The notes below the pieces were generated by a model that saw only the letters and a program-made list of their open reading frames with translations, was not told where the DNA came from and did no database searches. 34,984 nt of DNA, taken from positions 1 to 34,984 of the forward strand of contig CAZYEX010000004.1 of NCBI GenBank assembly GCA_964646605.1, in the 5' to 3' direction. This DNA is from SBAX01 sp964646605. Lineage in GTDB: Bacteria; Planctomycetota; Phycisphaerae; UBA1845. Positions 1-8,527 of this stretch are shown here, piece by piece (positions within the stretch are counted from its first letter, which is position 1; each line of letters opens with the position of its first letter). Position numbers and translations under genes: made by a program.

Positions 1-46
1 CCGTGGCCTCCTTGTGAACGCGTTGCTTGAAATCCAACGTATTCAT
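1..46 (-). CDS. 5' end of an unidentified gene, cut by window edge
   Basis: An ATG at 46 opens a reading frame whose first 15 codons (MNTLDFKQRVHKEAT) run off the left edge. A plausible ribosome binding site (GAGAGG, about 9 nt upstream) precedes it, and it starts 27 nt after the stop of the short HicB-like ORF on the same strand, so it could be the last visible gene of a chrA-hicB-X transcript. The residues are too few to assign a family. It could also be a chance ORF. Confidence 0.3.
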   Translation of the reverse strand, partial: MNTLDFKQRVHKEAT

Positions 47-56
47 CGGAGGCCAC
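3..56. repeat. 9-bp inverted repeat around a start codon
   Basis: GTGGCCTCC (3-11) and GGAGGCCAC (48-56) are perfect inverted copies separated by 36 nt. The right arm lies between the ribosome binding site and the ATG at 46 of the partial gene, and the left arm lies within its coding start. Pairing in the mRNA could affect initiation. It could also be the end of an unrecognised element; no transposase is visible. Confidence 0.4.
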
Positions 57-73
57 CTCTCCCTAAAGTGACT

Positions 74-250
74 CTAAGTGACACCCAGAAAAGAGGTTAA
101 TGCTGGTTCATCGGAAGGATCATGCCATTCGTGACTGTCCCGAATGGCGAATGGCGTTTCGCCGGCCGAGGTGCAGCCGGGAAGCTCAGGGCACCAGACG
201 GCCCAGTCGCCCGTGTCCGGATCAGGTTCAAGAATGACACGCCATTTCAT
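74..250 (-). CDS. Short HicB-like protein (58 aa), possibly truncated
   Basis: The first about 32 residues match the opening of HicB-type antitoxin/UPF0150 proteins: a beta strand (KWRVILEPD), then DTGDWAVWCPELPGC and SAGET. In the family this is normally followed by an EALxNIxEAI helix and often a DNA-binding tail. Here the sequence changes after GET to an unrelated stretch and stops at 58 residues. The ATG is preceded by GAGGTGG with good spacing, and the gene follows chrA by 71 nt. No HicA toxin gene is visible beside it. It may be an orphan or a decayed antitoxin. A much longer in-frame ORF through this region is a shadow of chrA. Confidence 0.45.
   Translation of the reverse strand: MKWRVILEPDPDTGDWAVWCPELPGCTSAGETPFAIRDSHEWHDPSDEPALTSFLGVT
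124..148. repeat. 8-bp hairpin inside the HicB-like ORF
   Basis: GCCATTCG (124-131) and CGAATGGC (141-148) form a perfect 8-bp stem with a 9-nt loop. The hairpin falls exactly where the ORF stops resembling HicB, which could mark a deletion or rearrangement end point. Confidence 0.5.
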
Positions 251-321
251 CTCCACCTCAGCATATCGTCCGTTCTCGCTGTGGTCAACAGATTCGCAAC
301 CTCCCGGCCCTGACACTGCGA

Positions 322-1638
322 TCACCACCCCCCCGCGAAACAAAGCAAGCCGACGATTCCTCCGGCTACGACGACCGTAACGATCCCGCATCGTGTCGCA
401 GCCAAGAGGACAAAGCCCGCGGCAGCGAGGACGCAGGCGAACGCATCCACGGTCCCGCCGTTCGTAACAAGCACGTGCCCCGCGAACCAAACGGCGAGGT
501 TCAGCACCACGCCCACGACCGCCGCGGTGATGCAGGACAGGGCCGCGTTCAGCCAGGTCTGTTTGCGAAGAATCTCCACGTACGGAGCGCCCAGAAAAAT
601 CCAGAGAAAGCAGGGTACGAACGTCACCCAGGTGGTCATCAACGAGCCGGCCGTCGCCACGATCCACGGCGATGCATTCCCCGGATGGTTCCACCCGCCC
701 AAAAACCCCACAAACTGCACGACCATGATGAGCGGTCCAGGTGTGGTCTCGGCCAGCCCCAAACCGTCGAGCATTTGCTCGGCGGAGAGCCACTCGTATC
801 GCACCACCGCCTGTTGTGCGACATAGGGAAGCACGGCGTAGGCCCCGCCGAAGGTGACCATCGCGGCCTTGCTGAAAAACAACCCTTCCCGAACGACGGT
901 GTGATCCCGCCCCAAGGCGGCCGCACACGCCAGAATCGGTCCCCACCAAAGAAGCAGCGACACCACCAGAACTTTCAGCGATCGCCGCATAGACGGCGCC
1001 GAGGCTGTCGCTGCAGGGTCGATCGGCCTCGGTCCGGCATCGGTCGAGTGCGGCTTCGCGGAGTGCGAGGAGTCCACCGCCAACAGGCCCGGGCGAATCC
1101 GCGAAACGAGCAGTCCGATTCCGCCCGCCGTAAAAATGATCACCGGGAACGGAACGTGACATAGAAAAATCGCCACGAACGCCCCGGCCGCGATGACCCA
1201 CTGCGTGGGCGCTCGCAGCGCTCGCCGTCCAATCCGCAATACCGCGTGAGCGACAATGCCTGTCACCACGGGTTTGAGGCCGGAAAAAACCGCCGCCACG
1301 GCGGGCATGTTCCCGCAAGTCACGTACACCACGCTCAGCCCCCACAGCAGAATCGCCGACGGCAAGACGAAGAGAATCCCCGCCGCCAACCCTCCGCGCG
1401 TGCCGTGAAGGAGCCAGCCGATGTACGTCGCCAACTGCTGCGCTTCCGGTCCGGGCAGCAACATGCAGTAGTTGAGGGCGTGCAGAAAGCGCGGCTCGTC
1501 GATCCACTTTTTGCGATCGACGACCTCCTGGTGCATGACGGCGATCTGTCCGGTCGGTCCGCCGAAGCTGATGAACCCGAGCTTGAGCCAGAAGCGAAGG
1601 GCTTGGCCGAAGCTGGGACGTATGCTCGCGTCGTTCAT
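322..1638 (-). CDS. chrA: Chromate transporter, ChrA family
   Basis: This 438-residue polytopic membrane protein has the two-half layout of long-chain ChrA transporters (CHR family), which export chromate from the cytoplasm. The N-terminal half carries the hallmark FISFGGPTGQIAVMH near residue 25 and the LPGPEAQQLATYIG segment. The second half, from about residue 225, repeats the pattern with MVTFGGAYAVLPYVAQQAV and ETTPGPLIMVVQFVGFLGG. A hydrophilic linker joins the halves near residues 200-225. Length is usual for the family. The ATG has a modest GGGGA about 4 nt upstream. Not all members act on chromate, so the substrate is inferred from the family. The HicB-like ORF follows on the same strand. 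Confidence 0.9.
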   Translation of the reverse strand: MNDASIRPSFGQALRFWLKLGFISFGGPTGQIAVMHQEVVDRKKWIDEPRFLHALNYCMLLPGPEAQQLATYIGWLLHGTRGGLAAGILFVLPSAILLWGLSVVYVTCGNMPAVAAVFSGLKPVVTGIVAHAVLRIGRRALRAPTQWVIAAGAFVAIFLCHVPFPVIIFTAGGIGLLVSRIRPGLLAVDSSHSAKPHSTDAGPRPIDPAATASAPSMRRSLKVLVVSLLLWWGPILACAAALGRDHTVVREGLFFSKAAMVTFGGAYAVLPYVAQQAVVRYEWLSAEQMLDGLGLAETTPGPLIMVVQFVGFLGGWNHPGNASPWIVATAGSLMTTWVTFVPCFLWIFLGAPYVEILRKQTWLNAALSCITAAVVGVVLNLAVWFAGHVLVTNGGTVDAFACVLAAAGFVLLAATRCGIVTVVVAGGIVGLLCFAGGW

Positions 1639-2011
1639 CGATCCCCGGTGAACCGAAACCCGAGCGGGGCGGACCCCGCTTCCGTCGGCCCGGGGCGCAT
1701 GGTACCACGCCCTGCGTGGATCGTGCTACGGCACGGTGAGCACCAGCTTCATGATCCCGGTCCCGTGCACCATGGGGAGCAGCGTGCGCCATGGTTCTGA
1801 ATTCCAGTTTACCATCGCAAATCGACAAAGGAGCGCAGCGCAGACCCGCCGAAGGCGGAACCGACAATCGGTCGTGTCGCTTCCGCTCCACGCTCTGATC
1901 GGTTCTTCGGCGCTCGGCCAAGACCGATCGCTCGCGCTTCCGGCTCTGATTTCAGCGTTTCTGCTCTTCCCTTCATCCCTGCCGGCCCCGCGCTGGCGCT
2001 TGGGGTTCGGA
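1639..2011. other. Intergenic region between chrA and the propeller gene
   Basis: No convincing gene is visible in these 373 bases. The region should hold the chrA promoter and the 3' end of the propeller gene transcript, both on the minus strand. It contains a strong GC hairpin (1663-1680) and a small one (CCGCC 1846-1850 / GGCGG 1854-1858). I see no clear -35/-10 pair. Confidence 0.6.
1663..1680 (-). promoter_or_regulatory. GC-rich hairpin upstream of chrA
   Basis: AGCGGGG (1663-1669) and CCCCGCT (1674-1680) form a perfect 7-bp stem with a 4-nt loop, ending 25 nt before the chrA ATG. If transcribed it would sit in the chrA leader and could act as an attenuator or stability element. No T-run follows on the minus strand, so a simple terminator is unlikely. 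Confidence 0.35.
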
Positions 2012-5000
2012 TTACGGCGTACATCGTCCGCAGGCGTCTCGGCAGAAACCGTCGCCGCACATGCTGCCGGGGCAATGCGTGTTGTTGACGCACGGCAACG
2101 TGTCGTTGAGACCTCCGTTGCAGGTCTTCACGCAGGAGCCGCCCGGGCACGCAGCCGGGGTGGCGCAGGGCGTATTGTTGCACGTGACGGTGGAAGGACA
2201 CGGACACGGCCCCGGATAGGGGTAGGCCATGCCCTTGAACGCATCGACGCAGAGCGAAATGTCCAAGGCGCTCAGGTCGGCATTGAGCTCCACCAGGTTG
2301 GGTTGCAACTGGGTCTGGATTTTCGAGGGAGCGCCCACGAGGTTCTTGAACTTGCTGACCATCGCGGACACGTCGAGTCCGTCGGGCTGCGTGGTCGGCG
2401 ACGGCGGATTGAACGCGTCCGCAACGTCGCCCCAACGGGCGCTGTCGATCCGCAGCGCCGGGGAATAATCCAGGCACGTGTCCTCGATCGTCATGCAGCT
2501 TGCGCCGACGTTTTCGACGTCGATCGTGGAACTGGGTGCGATTTCCGCGGCGGTGATGTGGAAGAAGCCCTCACTGCTCCAGTCACGGTAGAGAGGCGTA
2601 CACTGCAATCGCGCGGCGCGGAACGATCCGATGCCCGGGGTGTCCTGCGATTCCAGGTAGGTGCTCGTCGGACCGACCCACCGCACGCATCCGTCGGGAT
2701 CGGTACACGACGGCCCGTATTCATAGGCCGAAAAGTCCTGCGCCGGGCAACACGGAGCGTTGAGTGGAACGGGATTTTGGAGTTCGACGAGCTTGATGCG
2801 CAGCGCCGTCGGGGCCGCCGCAGCCGTGGCCGCAGCGGGGACGGAGAGACCGCCGTAGCGGTTCTTATCCGGCGAACCGGAGCCGACCGGTCGCAGCGGA
2901 TCGCATTCATCCGGCCGCGTGTTGTTGTTCAGGTCGACGGACGTTCCAGCCGTAATGTCGCATGGATCTGGAACGCTGTTGGGTTGGCAGTCGGCCAGTC
3001 CCTCGCACGCGTCGAGCAGGCTGTTGTTGTTGCAGTCGCACTCCAGCGACGGATTGTTGTCGGAGATATTGGCGTGGAAATCGGAGCAGAGATCCACCAT
3101 CGCGCCCAGGAAAGGATCCATGTCGCTCACCCACGGATGGGGATCGTCCTGTCGCAGTTCGACGGGCGCCGTACCGGCCATCAACGTGTCCAGCACGCGA
3201 ACCTGCAACGGATCACCGACCTTCGTGAACGTGAACCTTGGTTGCACATAGAGAACCGACGTATAGGTTCCGCTGTTGCAATGCGTTTTGACGCCCGTCA
3301 GCGTACTCGAGGGAGTGCCGGGTAGAAGACCGCCGGGGGAGAGGTCCACTTTTACGTCCCACTGTTCATCCGGCCCGGCGGTATAGGACACCGTGATCGG
3401 CGCGGTGCCCTCCAAGCTCAGGGTCACGATCTCGATGTCCACCGTGGACGGTGTTCCGGACGGCAAATCGCATCGGTCGAAGGGGTCCGCACTGCGCGAG
3501 ATGAGCGTGTCGGCATCGCCGTACTGCGGAAGTCCCAGCGGTACGCCGCGGAGGCAGACGGTCGACGTGAAGAGATCGGAGCCGGGATCAAAGAAACCCG
3601 CGGGGATGGGATTCGTGTCCAGCGAACCGAAGTTGTGACACATGGCGGCACTTTGGTTGGAAACCCACGGATCGGTGTAAGGCCCGGACGGCGGGCACCC
3701 CGCGGCGGCTCGGACCAGCATGTGCGGCGGGCAATCCACCGGCGGGCCGATGACGTGGACGAAGACCGTCCCGTTGCCCTCCGGGAAGATCTGGGCGTTT
3801 TGCTCGGGGCAGGTGCTCTTGTGGCCCAGGAAGACGCCGCCCGCCCCGTTGGGCGGCAGATCGACGCAATCCGGTTCGTTCGTCTCGAAGCACACGGTTC
3901 CCATGTCGAGACAACACGCGCCGAAGTCCAGGCATGCGTCCATTTCTTCGTCGCAAACCTGGTTGGGGGTACAGGGGTTCCCACTTTGCGCGCAGAGGCC
4001 GGAGGTCAGGTTGCAGAATCCGGTCCCGTTGCAGAAGAGACCGTCGTCCGGGCAGTCCGCTAGTCCCGTGCAGGGGCACGTATTCGGGCAGGTCGTCCCA
4101 GCCCCCCCCGGCGTCCCGCCCACATTGGCGCAATACGTCTGGTCAAGATTCGAACAATGTCCTGGGGAGAAGCAACAGGCCTGGAAGTTGCTGTCCTTCA
4201 GCCCCACATTGTGGTGTGGGCCCGCGAAAACGGCTACGAAACCCGTGTTGGGCGCGGGAACGGTGGTTTGACCGTACAAGTTGTCTCCCCACCCCACGAT
4301 GGACCCGTCGGCCTTCAGCCCGAAACTGTGGTACACGCCCGTGCCGACGGCCACGAAACCGCTGTTCGGCGCGGGCACGTTAGCTTGACCAAAGCCGTTG
4401 TCTCCCCACGGGACGATGGACCCGTCGGTCTTGACCCCCAGACTGTGGTAATCGCCTGCGGCGACGGCGACGAAATCGGCGTTCGGGGTAGGAACGTTGC
4501 ATTGGCCGTAGTTGTAGAAGGGATTCTCGCATCCCCAGGCCACAATGGACCCGTCGGACTTGAGGGCTAGACTGTGGCGGTTGCCCGCGGCCATGGCGAC
4601 GAAACTGATATTGGGCGAGGGAACATTGGTCTGACCGTCGCCATTGTATCCCCACGCCACGATGGACCCGTCGGCCTTCAGGCCAAGACTGTGTATAAGC
4701 TGCGACGCGACCGCCGTGAAGCCCGTGTTCGGCGATGGAACGTCGATTTGACCACGCGTGTTGTCTCCCCACCCCACGATGGACCCGTCGGACTTGAGAC
4801 CCAGACTGTGCCATACGCCCCCGGCGACGGCGACGAACCCTGTGTTGGGCGCGGGAACGTTGGTCTGACCGTAGTCGTTCAATCCCCACGCCACGATGGA
4901 GCCGTCGGTCTTGAGACCCAGATTGTGGCCCCCGCCCGCGGCAAGGCCCACGAAACCGCTGTTCGGTGCGGGGACGTTGGTCTGACCGAATAGGTTGTAT

Positions 5001-5305
5001 CCCCACGCCACGATCGACCCACCACTGCCGCCCGCCGTGGTAACCGGCGTGCCGGGCACGACCGATTGCAGATGCTCCGGCGACCCGGTCACCAACCGGC
5101 CCGCCTCCGACCGGACCGCTCCCGTTTCTCTTCCAGGCGAGGTCGCGTCACTCGTCGGACGCGGCGCCGCGGAAGCGCCGGCGGCCAGCGCCAGCGCTGC
5201 AACCACGAGGCACAGCATGGGAAGAGATGGTTCACCGTGGCCCTTGCGCCGTACTATGCCGGAATAACTGGAACGCCCAGGCAGAACGACTTGCCGGGTT
5301 CGCAT
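2012..5305 (-). CDS. Secreted RCC1/BLIP-II-like propeller protein with Cys-rich, EF-hand-like tail
   Basis: The start is set at the ATG at 5305 because it has a strong GAGGGAGGG site and gives a signal peptide (hydrophobic core about residues 29-47, ending AAGASAAP). The frame is open further upstream but lacks such support. The protein is 1097 residues. Residues about 96-372 are seven tandem repeats of 39 residues (one of 43), each of the form GSIVxWGxNxxGQxNVPxPNxxFVAVAxGxxHSLGLKxD. This is the RCC1/BLIP-II pattern and predicts a closed seven-bladed beta-propeller. A Cys-rich stretch (about 375-500) and a D-N-rich segment near 830-875 (DCNNNSLLDACEG, VDLNNNTRPDECD) resemble Ca-binding thrombospondin-3/dockerin-like repeats. 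The C-terminus is again Cys-rich. A role in extracellular binding or adhesion is inferred; no catalytic motif is seen. Confidence 0.8.
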   Translation of the reverse strand: MRTRQVVLPGRSSYSGIVRRKGHGEPSLPMLCLVVAALALAAGASAAPRPTSDATSPGRETGAVRSEAGRLVTGSPEHLQSVVPGTPVTTAGGSGGSIVAWGYNLFGQTNVPAPNSGFVGLAAGGGHNLGLKTDGSIVAWGLNDYGQTNVPAPNTGFVAVAGGVWHSLGLKSDGSIVGWGDNTRGQIDVPSPNTGFTAVASQLIHSLGLKADGSIVAWGYNGDGQTNVPSPNISFVAMAAGNRHSLALKSDGSIVAWGCENPFYNYGQCNVPTPNADFVAVAAGDYHSLGVKTDGSIVPWGDNGFGQANVPAPNSGFVAVGTGVYHSFGLKADGSIVGWGDNLYGQTTVPAPNTGFVAVFAGPHHNVGLKDSNFQACCFSPGHCSNLDQTYCANVGGTPGGAGTTCPNTCPCTGLADCPDDGLFCNGTGFCNLTSGLCAQSGNPCTPNQVCDEEMDACLDFGACCLDMGTVCFETNEPDCVDLPPNGAGGVFLGHKSTCPEQNAQIFPEGNGTVFVHVIGPPVDCPPHMLVRAAAGCPPSGPYTDPWVSNQSAAMCHNFGSLDTNPIPAGFFDPGSDLFTSTVCLRGVPLGLPQYGDADTLISRSADPFDRCDLPSGTPSTVDIEIVTLSLEGTAPITVSYTAGPDEQWDVKVDLSPGGLLPGTPSSTLTGVKTHCNSGTYTSVLYVQPRFTFTKVGDPLQVRVLDTLMAGTAPVELRQDDPHPWVSDMDPFLGAMVDLCSDFHANISDNNPSLECDCNNNSLLDACEGLADCQPNSVPDPCDITAGTSVDLNNNTRPDECDPLRPVGSGSPDKNRYGGLSVPAAATAAAAPTALRIKLVELQNPVPLNAPCCPAQDFSAYEYGPSCTDPDGCVRWVGPTSTYLESQDTPGIGSFRAARLQCTPLYRDWSSEGFFHITAAEIAPSSTIDVENVGASCMTIEDTCLDYSPALRIDSARWGDVADAFNPPSPTTQPDGLDVSAMVSKFKNLVGAPSKIQTQLQPNLVELNADLSALDISLCVDAFKGMAYPYPGPCPCPSTVTCNNTPCATPAACPGGSCVKTCNGGLNDTLPCVNNTHCPGSMCGDGFCRDACGRCTP
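4190..5020 (-). repeat. Seven tandem 117-bp coding repeats (propeller blades)
   Basis: The DNA encoding the seven blades repeats with a period of 117 bp (129 bp for blade five, which carries a four-residue insertion CENP/FY). The most conserved DNA core is the stretch around CCACGATGGACCCGTCGG on the plus strand. The close similarity of copies points to recent blade amplification or homogenisation. Confidence 0.85.
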
Positions 5306-5815
5306 TTCGGCCCTCCCTCGAGGAAAGAATTGGCGTCGCGGTACGTCGCCACACGCGAGCGACGGTTCAGCTACCGCAACACTTAGGACACCTGAACCGC
5401 CAGTAACTGACTCGGCATCCCTTGTCAAGGGAAGACCGGCTCTGGGCCGAAACTTGTGGGCGTACTTTTTGAGGCATGAGTCCCACGTTCCCTCGTGCGG
5501 GGCTGTAATCTGCATGCTCAGAAATCGAAAACGCCGGTGTCACCGAGGTCGTGCGTCCTGCCCGGGAGTGTGGGGGCGGGCGGACCTTGGACGGGACGGG
5601 GTTGACCGTGATCCTGGCCGTGGGCGGCTCCCCGGCGCTGACGCTTGAGCGCAATCCTTCGCGTGACGGCTGAAAGAAAGTTCTCTCGTTTCAGGCGCAA
5701 CGCAACCTGGGCGACCTGTTGCTGGTGGCAATCGCTCCAAAAACCGGCCGTTTCACTATGTCGGCGATTCTCAGCGGCGCGGCTGAACGGCATGGATGCA
5801 GGCAGCATTCTGCCG
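5306..5815. other. Intergenic region between kinase and propeller genes
   Basis: About 510 bases have no supported gene; the ORFs here lack family resemblance and ribosome binding sites. It separates two minus-strand genes, so it should hold the kinase terminator and the propeller gene promoter. The one clear structure is an odd palindrome at 5418-5432. Confidence 0.55.
5418..5432. promoter_or_regulatory. 15-bp palindrome, candidate operator
   Basis: TCCCTTG, T, CAAGGGA is a perfect odd palindrome with 7-bp arms. It lies 112 bp upstream of the propeller protein ATG, where an operator would be expected. The bound regulator is unknown. With a single central base it is better suited to a dimeric protein than to an RNA hairpin. 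Confidence 0.4.
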
Positions 5816-8527
5816 TTATCTGAAGAATCGCGCCAGTGGGATGGGGCACTCGCGTTGCGCACAAATGTCGTTGGCCTCGCGGCGGGCTTGGTCAGCCCGC
5901 GCGGAATCACCGCGCGCGTCTGCAATGTCGGCCAACTCCAGCAGGCTTCGCGCCAATTCGGGATGATCATTCCCCAGCGTCCGGCGTTGCAGATCGATCC
6001 CTCGCTGCACATGATCGTTCGCTTCGTCGACCCGTCCCTCGGCGCCGAGAGCCGTCGCGAGATTGACAAGGCTCTGCCCCACGTCCGGATGCCTCTCGCC
6101 GAGTGTGGCGCGGCGGAGTTCCAGCGCCTGGACGAGGAGCGTTTCAGCCTCCGCGTAGTCGCCTCGGGCGGCAAGGAGCCGAGCCAGACTATTCATGCAG
6201 CGCACCAGGTAATGGAACTCCATAGCCACGGCCTGATCCCCTACCGCGAGGATCTGGCGGAGGAGCGGTTCCGCGGTGACCTCGTCTCCGACGCGCTCCA
6301 GCCATTCCGCGCGCCGGTTTTGTCGCCCAATGACCGCGGAATTGCTGGATGAGGGCAGCCGTTCTTGAATGGCCAGGGCTTCCTCGAGGAGAGGCTCGGC
6401 CGATTGCAGATCGTCACGATCCATGAGCAGCGTCCCGAGGCTGTTGAGAACCAGGGCTACGTAATGGTCCTCGTCTCCGAAACAACGGCGGTAGATGGCC
6501 AGCGACTCTCGGAGCGACGATTCCGCGTCGGCGAATTTGCCTCTGGCATGCAACAGGACGCCGAGGCGATGGAGCCCCCAGGCGACGTTATCATGGCTGT
6601 CTCCGAGCAGGCGGCGATAACTGGCGACGGCCTCGCGAAACAGCGGCTCGGCGGCAGAATACTCGCCGAGTTGGAAGAGCGACTTGGCCAGATTGACCTT
6701 CGTACCGGCGACGTCGCGGTGATCCTCTCCGAACAACGCTCGATCGATGTCGAGGGCTTGTCGAAACAGGAGTTCGGCGGCGGCGAATTGGGACTGGTTT
6801 AGTTGCGCGTTGCCGATCAGGTTGAGGGTGCGGGCCACGTCGGCATGTTTGTCTCCGAAAAGTCGCCGGTACATCTGCAGCGCTTGGTGGTGCATTTCCC
6901 ACGCGGGTGCGTACTCCTTGCGGTACTGCAGAATGAGACCGACGCTGTTCAGGCTTTCCGCCAGGTGTAGGTGGTTGTCGGCGTACAGGCGCCGGCGGAT
7001 GGCCAGCGCTTCCCGAAGAAACGGTTCGGCGTCGGCAAAGCGGTTGCGGTCTTGAAGCAGCGTCCCGACATGATGCAGGCCGGCGGCGAGATCGGGGTGG
7101 TCCTCCGCGTGGGCGAGTCGTCGCAGATCGAGCGCCTTGCGCAGGTGATCCTCGGCCTCACCATACAGGGCGAGGCTCTGATAGGTTCGCCCGATGGCGT
7201 CGTGGGCCGCGGCTTGGGCGCTCGGATCATCAAGGAGGTCGGCCTCGACGAGGCGCGTCGCCTCATCGAGCCACGCCCGGCGAACCCCGAGATCGGCGCC
7301 CTTTCCGATGGCCGCCGCTGCGGATAGAAGTTCTTCCAGAACTTTCTGCTGTTGCTGGGCGGAATGGCGTGCGCGGGCCTCCGCGTCCCGGGCGCTCGTG
7401 GCCTGGGCGAGGAACTGCCCCTGTCGGACGTACATCCTCCACAGAGCCAGGGCGGCGCTCGACACGACGAGCAACAGTGTCAACAGAACTCCCACGGCGG
7501 CGCGATGCCGTTGGATCGTCTTCCGCAACTCGTACCAGCGTCGCCCGCGCCGCGCCTCGATCGGCTCATCGGCGAGGTAACGGCGTACGTCGGCGACTAG
7601 GGCGTCGACCGAGGCATAGCGCCGATCGGCGTCCTTGGCCATGGCCTTGCCGATGATCGCGTCCAATTCGTCCGTGAGCGCTCGGTTGAAGCGCGAGGGC
7701 CTTTGCGCTTCGGTGCGTTGGATGTCAGCCAGCAGATCCGCAAGTCCCCGAGCGCTGTCAAAGGGAAGGCGTCCGGTCAGTATGCGGAAGAGAATGACAC
7801 CGAGGGCATAGACATCGGTCCGGACGTCGACGGCGGCGTGTTCGCCGCGCACCTGTTCGGGAGCGGCGTAGGCCGGCGTTCCGAGGAAGTCGTGGGTGCC
7901 CGTAACCGTGGACCCCTGGGCGGCATCCGCTCCCGCGATTTTCGCCAATCCGAAATCAAGAAGGTGGGGACGGTCCGTCGCGTCGACGAGGATATTGGAG
8001 GGCTTGAGGTCGCGATGGATCACGCCGCGTTGATGGGCGTGATGAACCGCGTCGCAGACTTCGAGGAACACCCCGAGAATGGCGTTGAGGTCACGACCTG
8101 AACTTCTCGACTGGTCGGCCCAACGGTCGATGGGAACGCCCTCGATCCACTCCATGACCAGAAGCGGATGGCGCTCCGACGACCCGATCCCCAGGGGGCG
8201 AACGATGTTGGGGTGGCTCAGGGCGGCCACGGCTTCGAACTCGCGCTCAAAACGGGCGCGGGCTACGTCTGTGGCGAACGCACCGGCCAAGAGACGCTTG
8301 ATGGCCACGGGCCCCGCTTCGCCGGTCCGCTGGGCCCGGTAGACCACGCCTTGGGCGCCGCGGCTGATCTCCGCAAGAAGCTCGTATTCGCCGAGTCGTC
8401 CCAAACTCGGCGAACGAGTGGCGCGGTGGATCCGCCCCAACCACTCCCCGTCCGGAACATCCAGTCCAAATCGAGAGAGGTCCGGCGACGACGAAGACAA
8501 GCCTGGCTTGGTCTTATCGGGGTCCAT
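5816..8527 (-). CDS. Transmembrane Ser/Thr protein kinase with TPR tail
   Basis: This 903-residue protein has a Hanks-type kinase domain at about residues 48-318. Catalytic elements are intact: Lys77 (VAIK), HRDLKPSN with Asp173, DFG at 191-193 and the AAPE motif near 221. The glycine loop reads SRGAQGVVY, lacking the first glycine. One transmembrane segment (about 344-363) follows, then a short coiled-coil-like stretch and a long series of about 42-residue tetratricopeptide repeats with the AEPLxREALAIxRRxxGDxHxxVA pattern up to about residue 890. The kinase is predicted cytoplasmic and the TPR array on the far side of the membrane as a sensor or docking surface. The ATG overlaps the end of the sigma factor gene by 14 nt, indicating translational coupling. 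Kinases of this layout next to ECF sigma factors are typical of planctomycetes. Confidence 0.92.
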   Translation of the reverse strand: MDPDKTKPGLSSSSPDLSRFGLDVPDGEWLGRIHRATRSPSLGRLGEYELLAEISRGAQGVVYRAQRTGEAGPVAIKRLLAGAFATDVARARFEREFEAVAALSHPNIVRPLGIGSSERHPLLVMEWIEGVPIDRWADQSRSSGRDLNAILGVFLEVCDAVHHAHQRGVIHRDLKPSNILVDATDRPHLLDFGLAKIAGADAAQGSTVTGTHDFLGTPAYAAPEQVRGEHAAVDVRTDVYALGVILFRILTGRLPFDSARGLADLLADIQRTEAQRPSRFNRALTDELDAIIGKAMAKDADRRYASVDALVADVRRYLADEPIEARRGRRWYELRKTIQRHRAAVGVLLTLLLVVSSAALALWRMYVRQGQFLAQATSARDAEARARHSAQQQQKVLEELLSAAAAIGKGADLGVRRAWLDEATRLVEADLLDDPSAQAAAHDAIGRTYQSLALYGEAEDHLRKALDLRRLAHAEDHPDLAAGLHHVGTLLQDRNRFADAEPFLREALAIRRRLYADNHLHLAESLNSVGLILQYRKEYAPAWEMHHQALQMYRRLFGDKHADVARTLNLIGNAQLNQSQFAAAELLFRQALDIDRALFGEDHRDVAGTKVNLAKSLFQLGEYSAAEPLFREAVASYRRLLGDSHDNVAWGLHRLGVLLHARGKFADAESSLRESLAIYRRCFGDEDHYVALVLNSLGTLLMDRDDLQSAEPLLEEALAIQERLPSSSNSAVIGRQNRRAEWLERVGDEVTAEPLLRQILAVGDQAVAMEFHYLVRCMNSLARLLAARGDYAEAETLLVQALELRRATLGERHPDVGQSLVNLATALGAEGRVDEANDHVQRGIDLQRRTLGNDHPELARSLLELADIADARGDSARADQARREANDICAQRECPIPLARFFR

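Noticed and set aside
74..1921. 615-codon open frame on the minus strand
   Set aside because: It runs antisense-phase through chrA, is Arg/Gly-rich without family resemblance, and only its last 58 codons (HicB-like) look like a real protein.
4190..5020. Regularly spaced repeats suggesting a CRISPR array
   Set aside because: The repeat unit is 117 bp, in frame throughout a long coding region, and encodes RCC1/BLIP-II-like blades.
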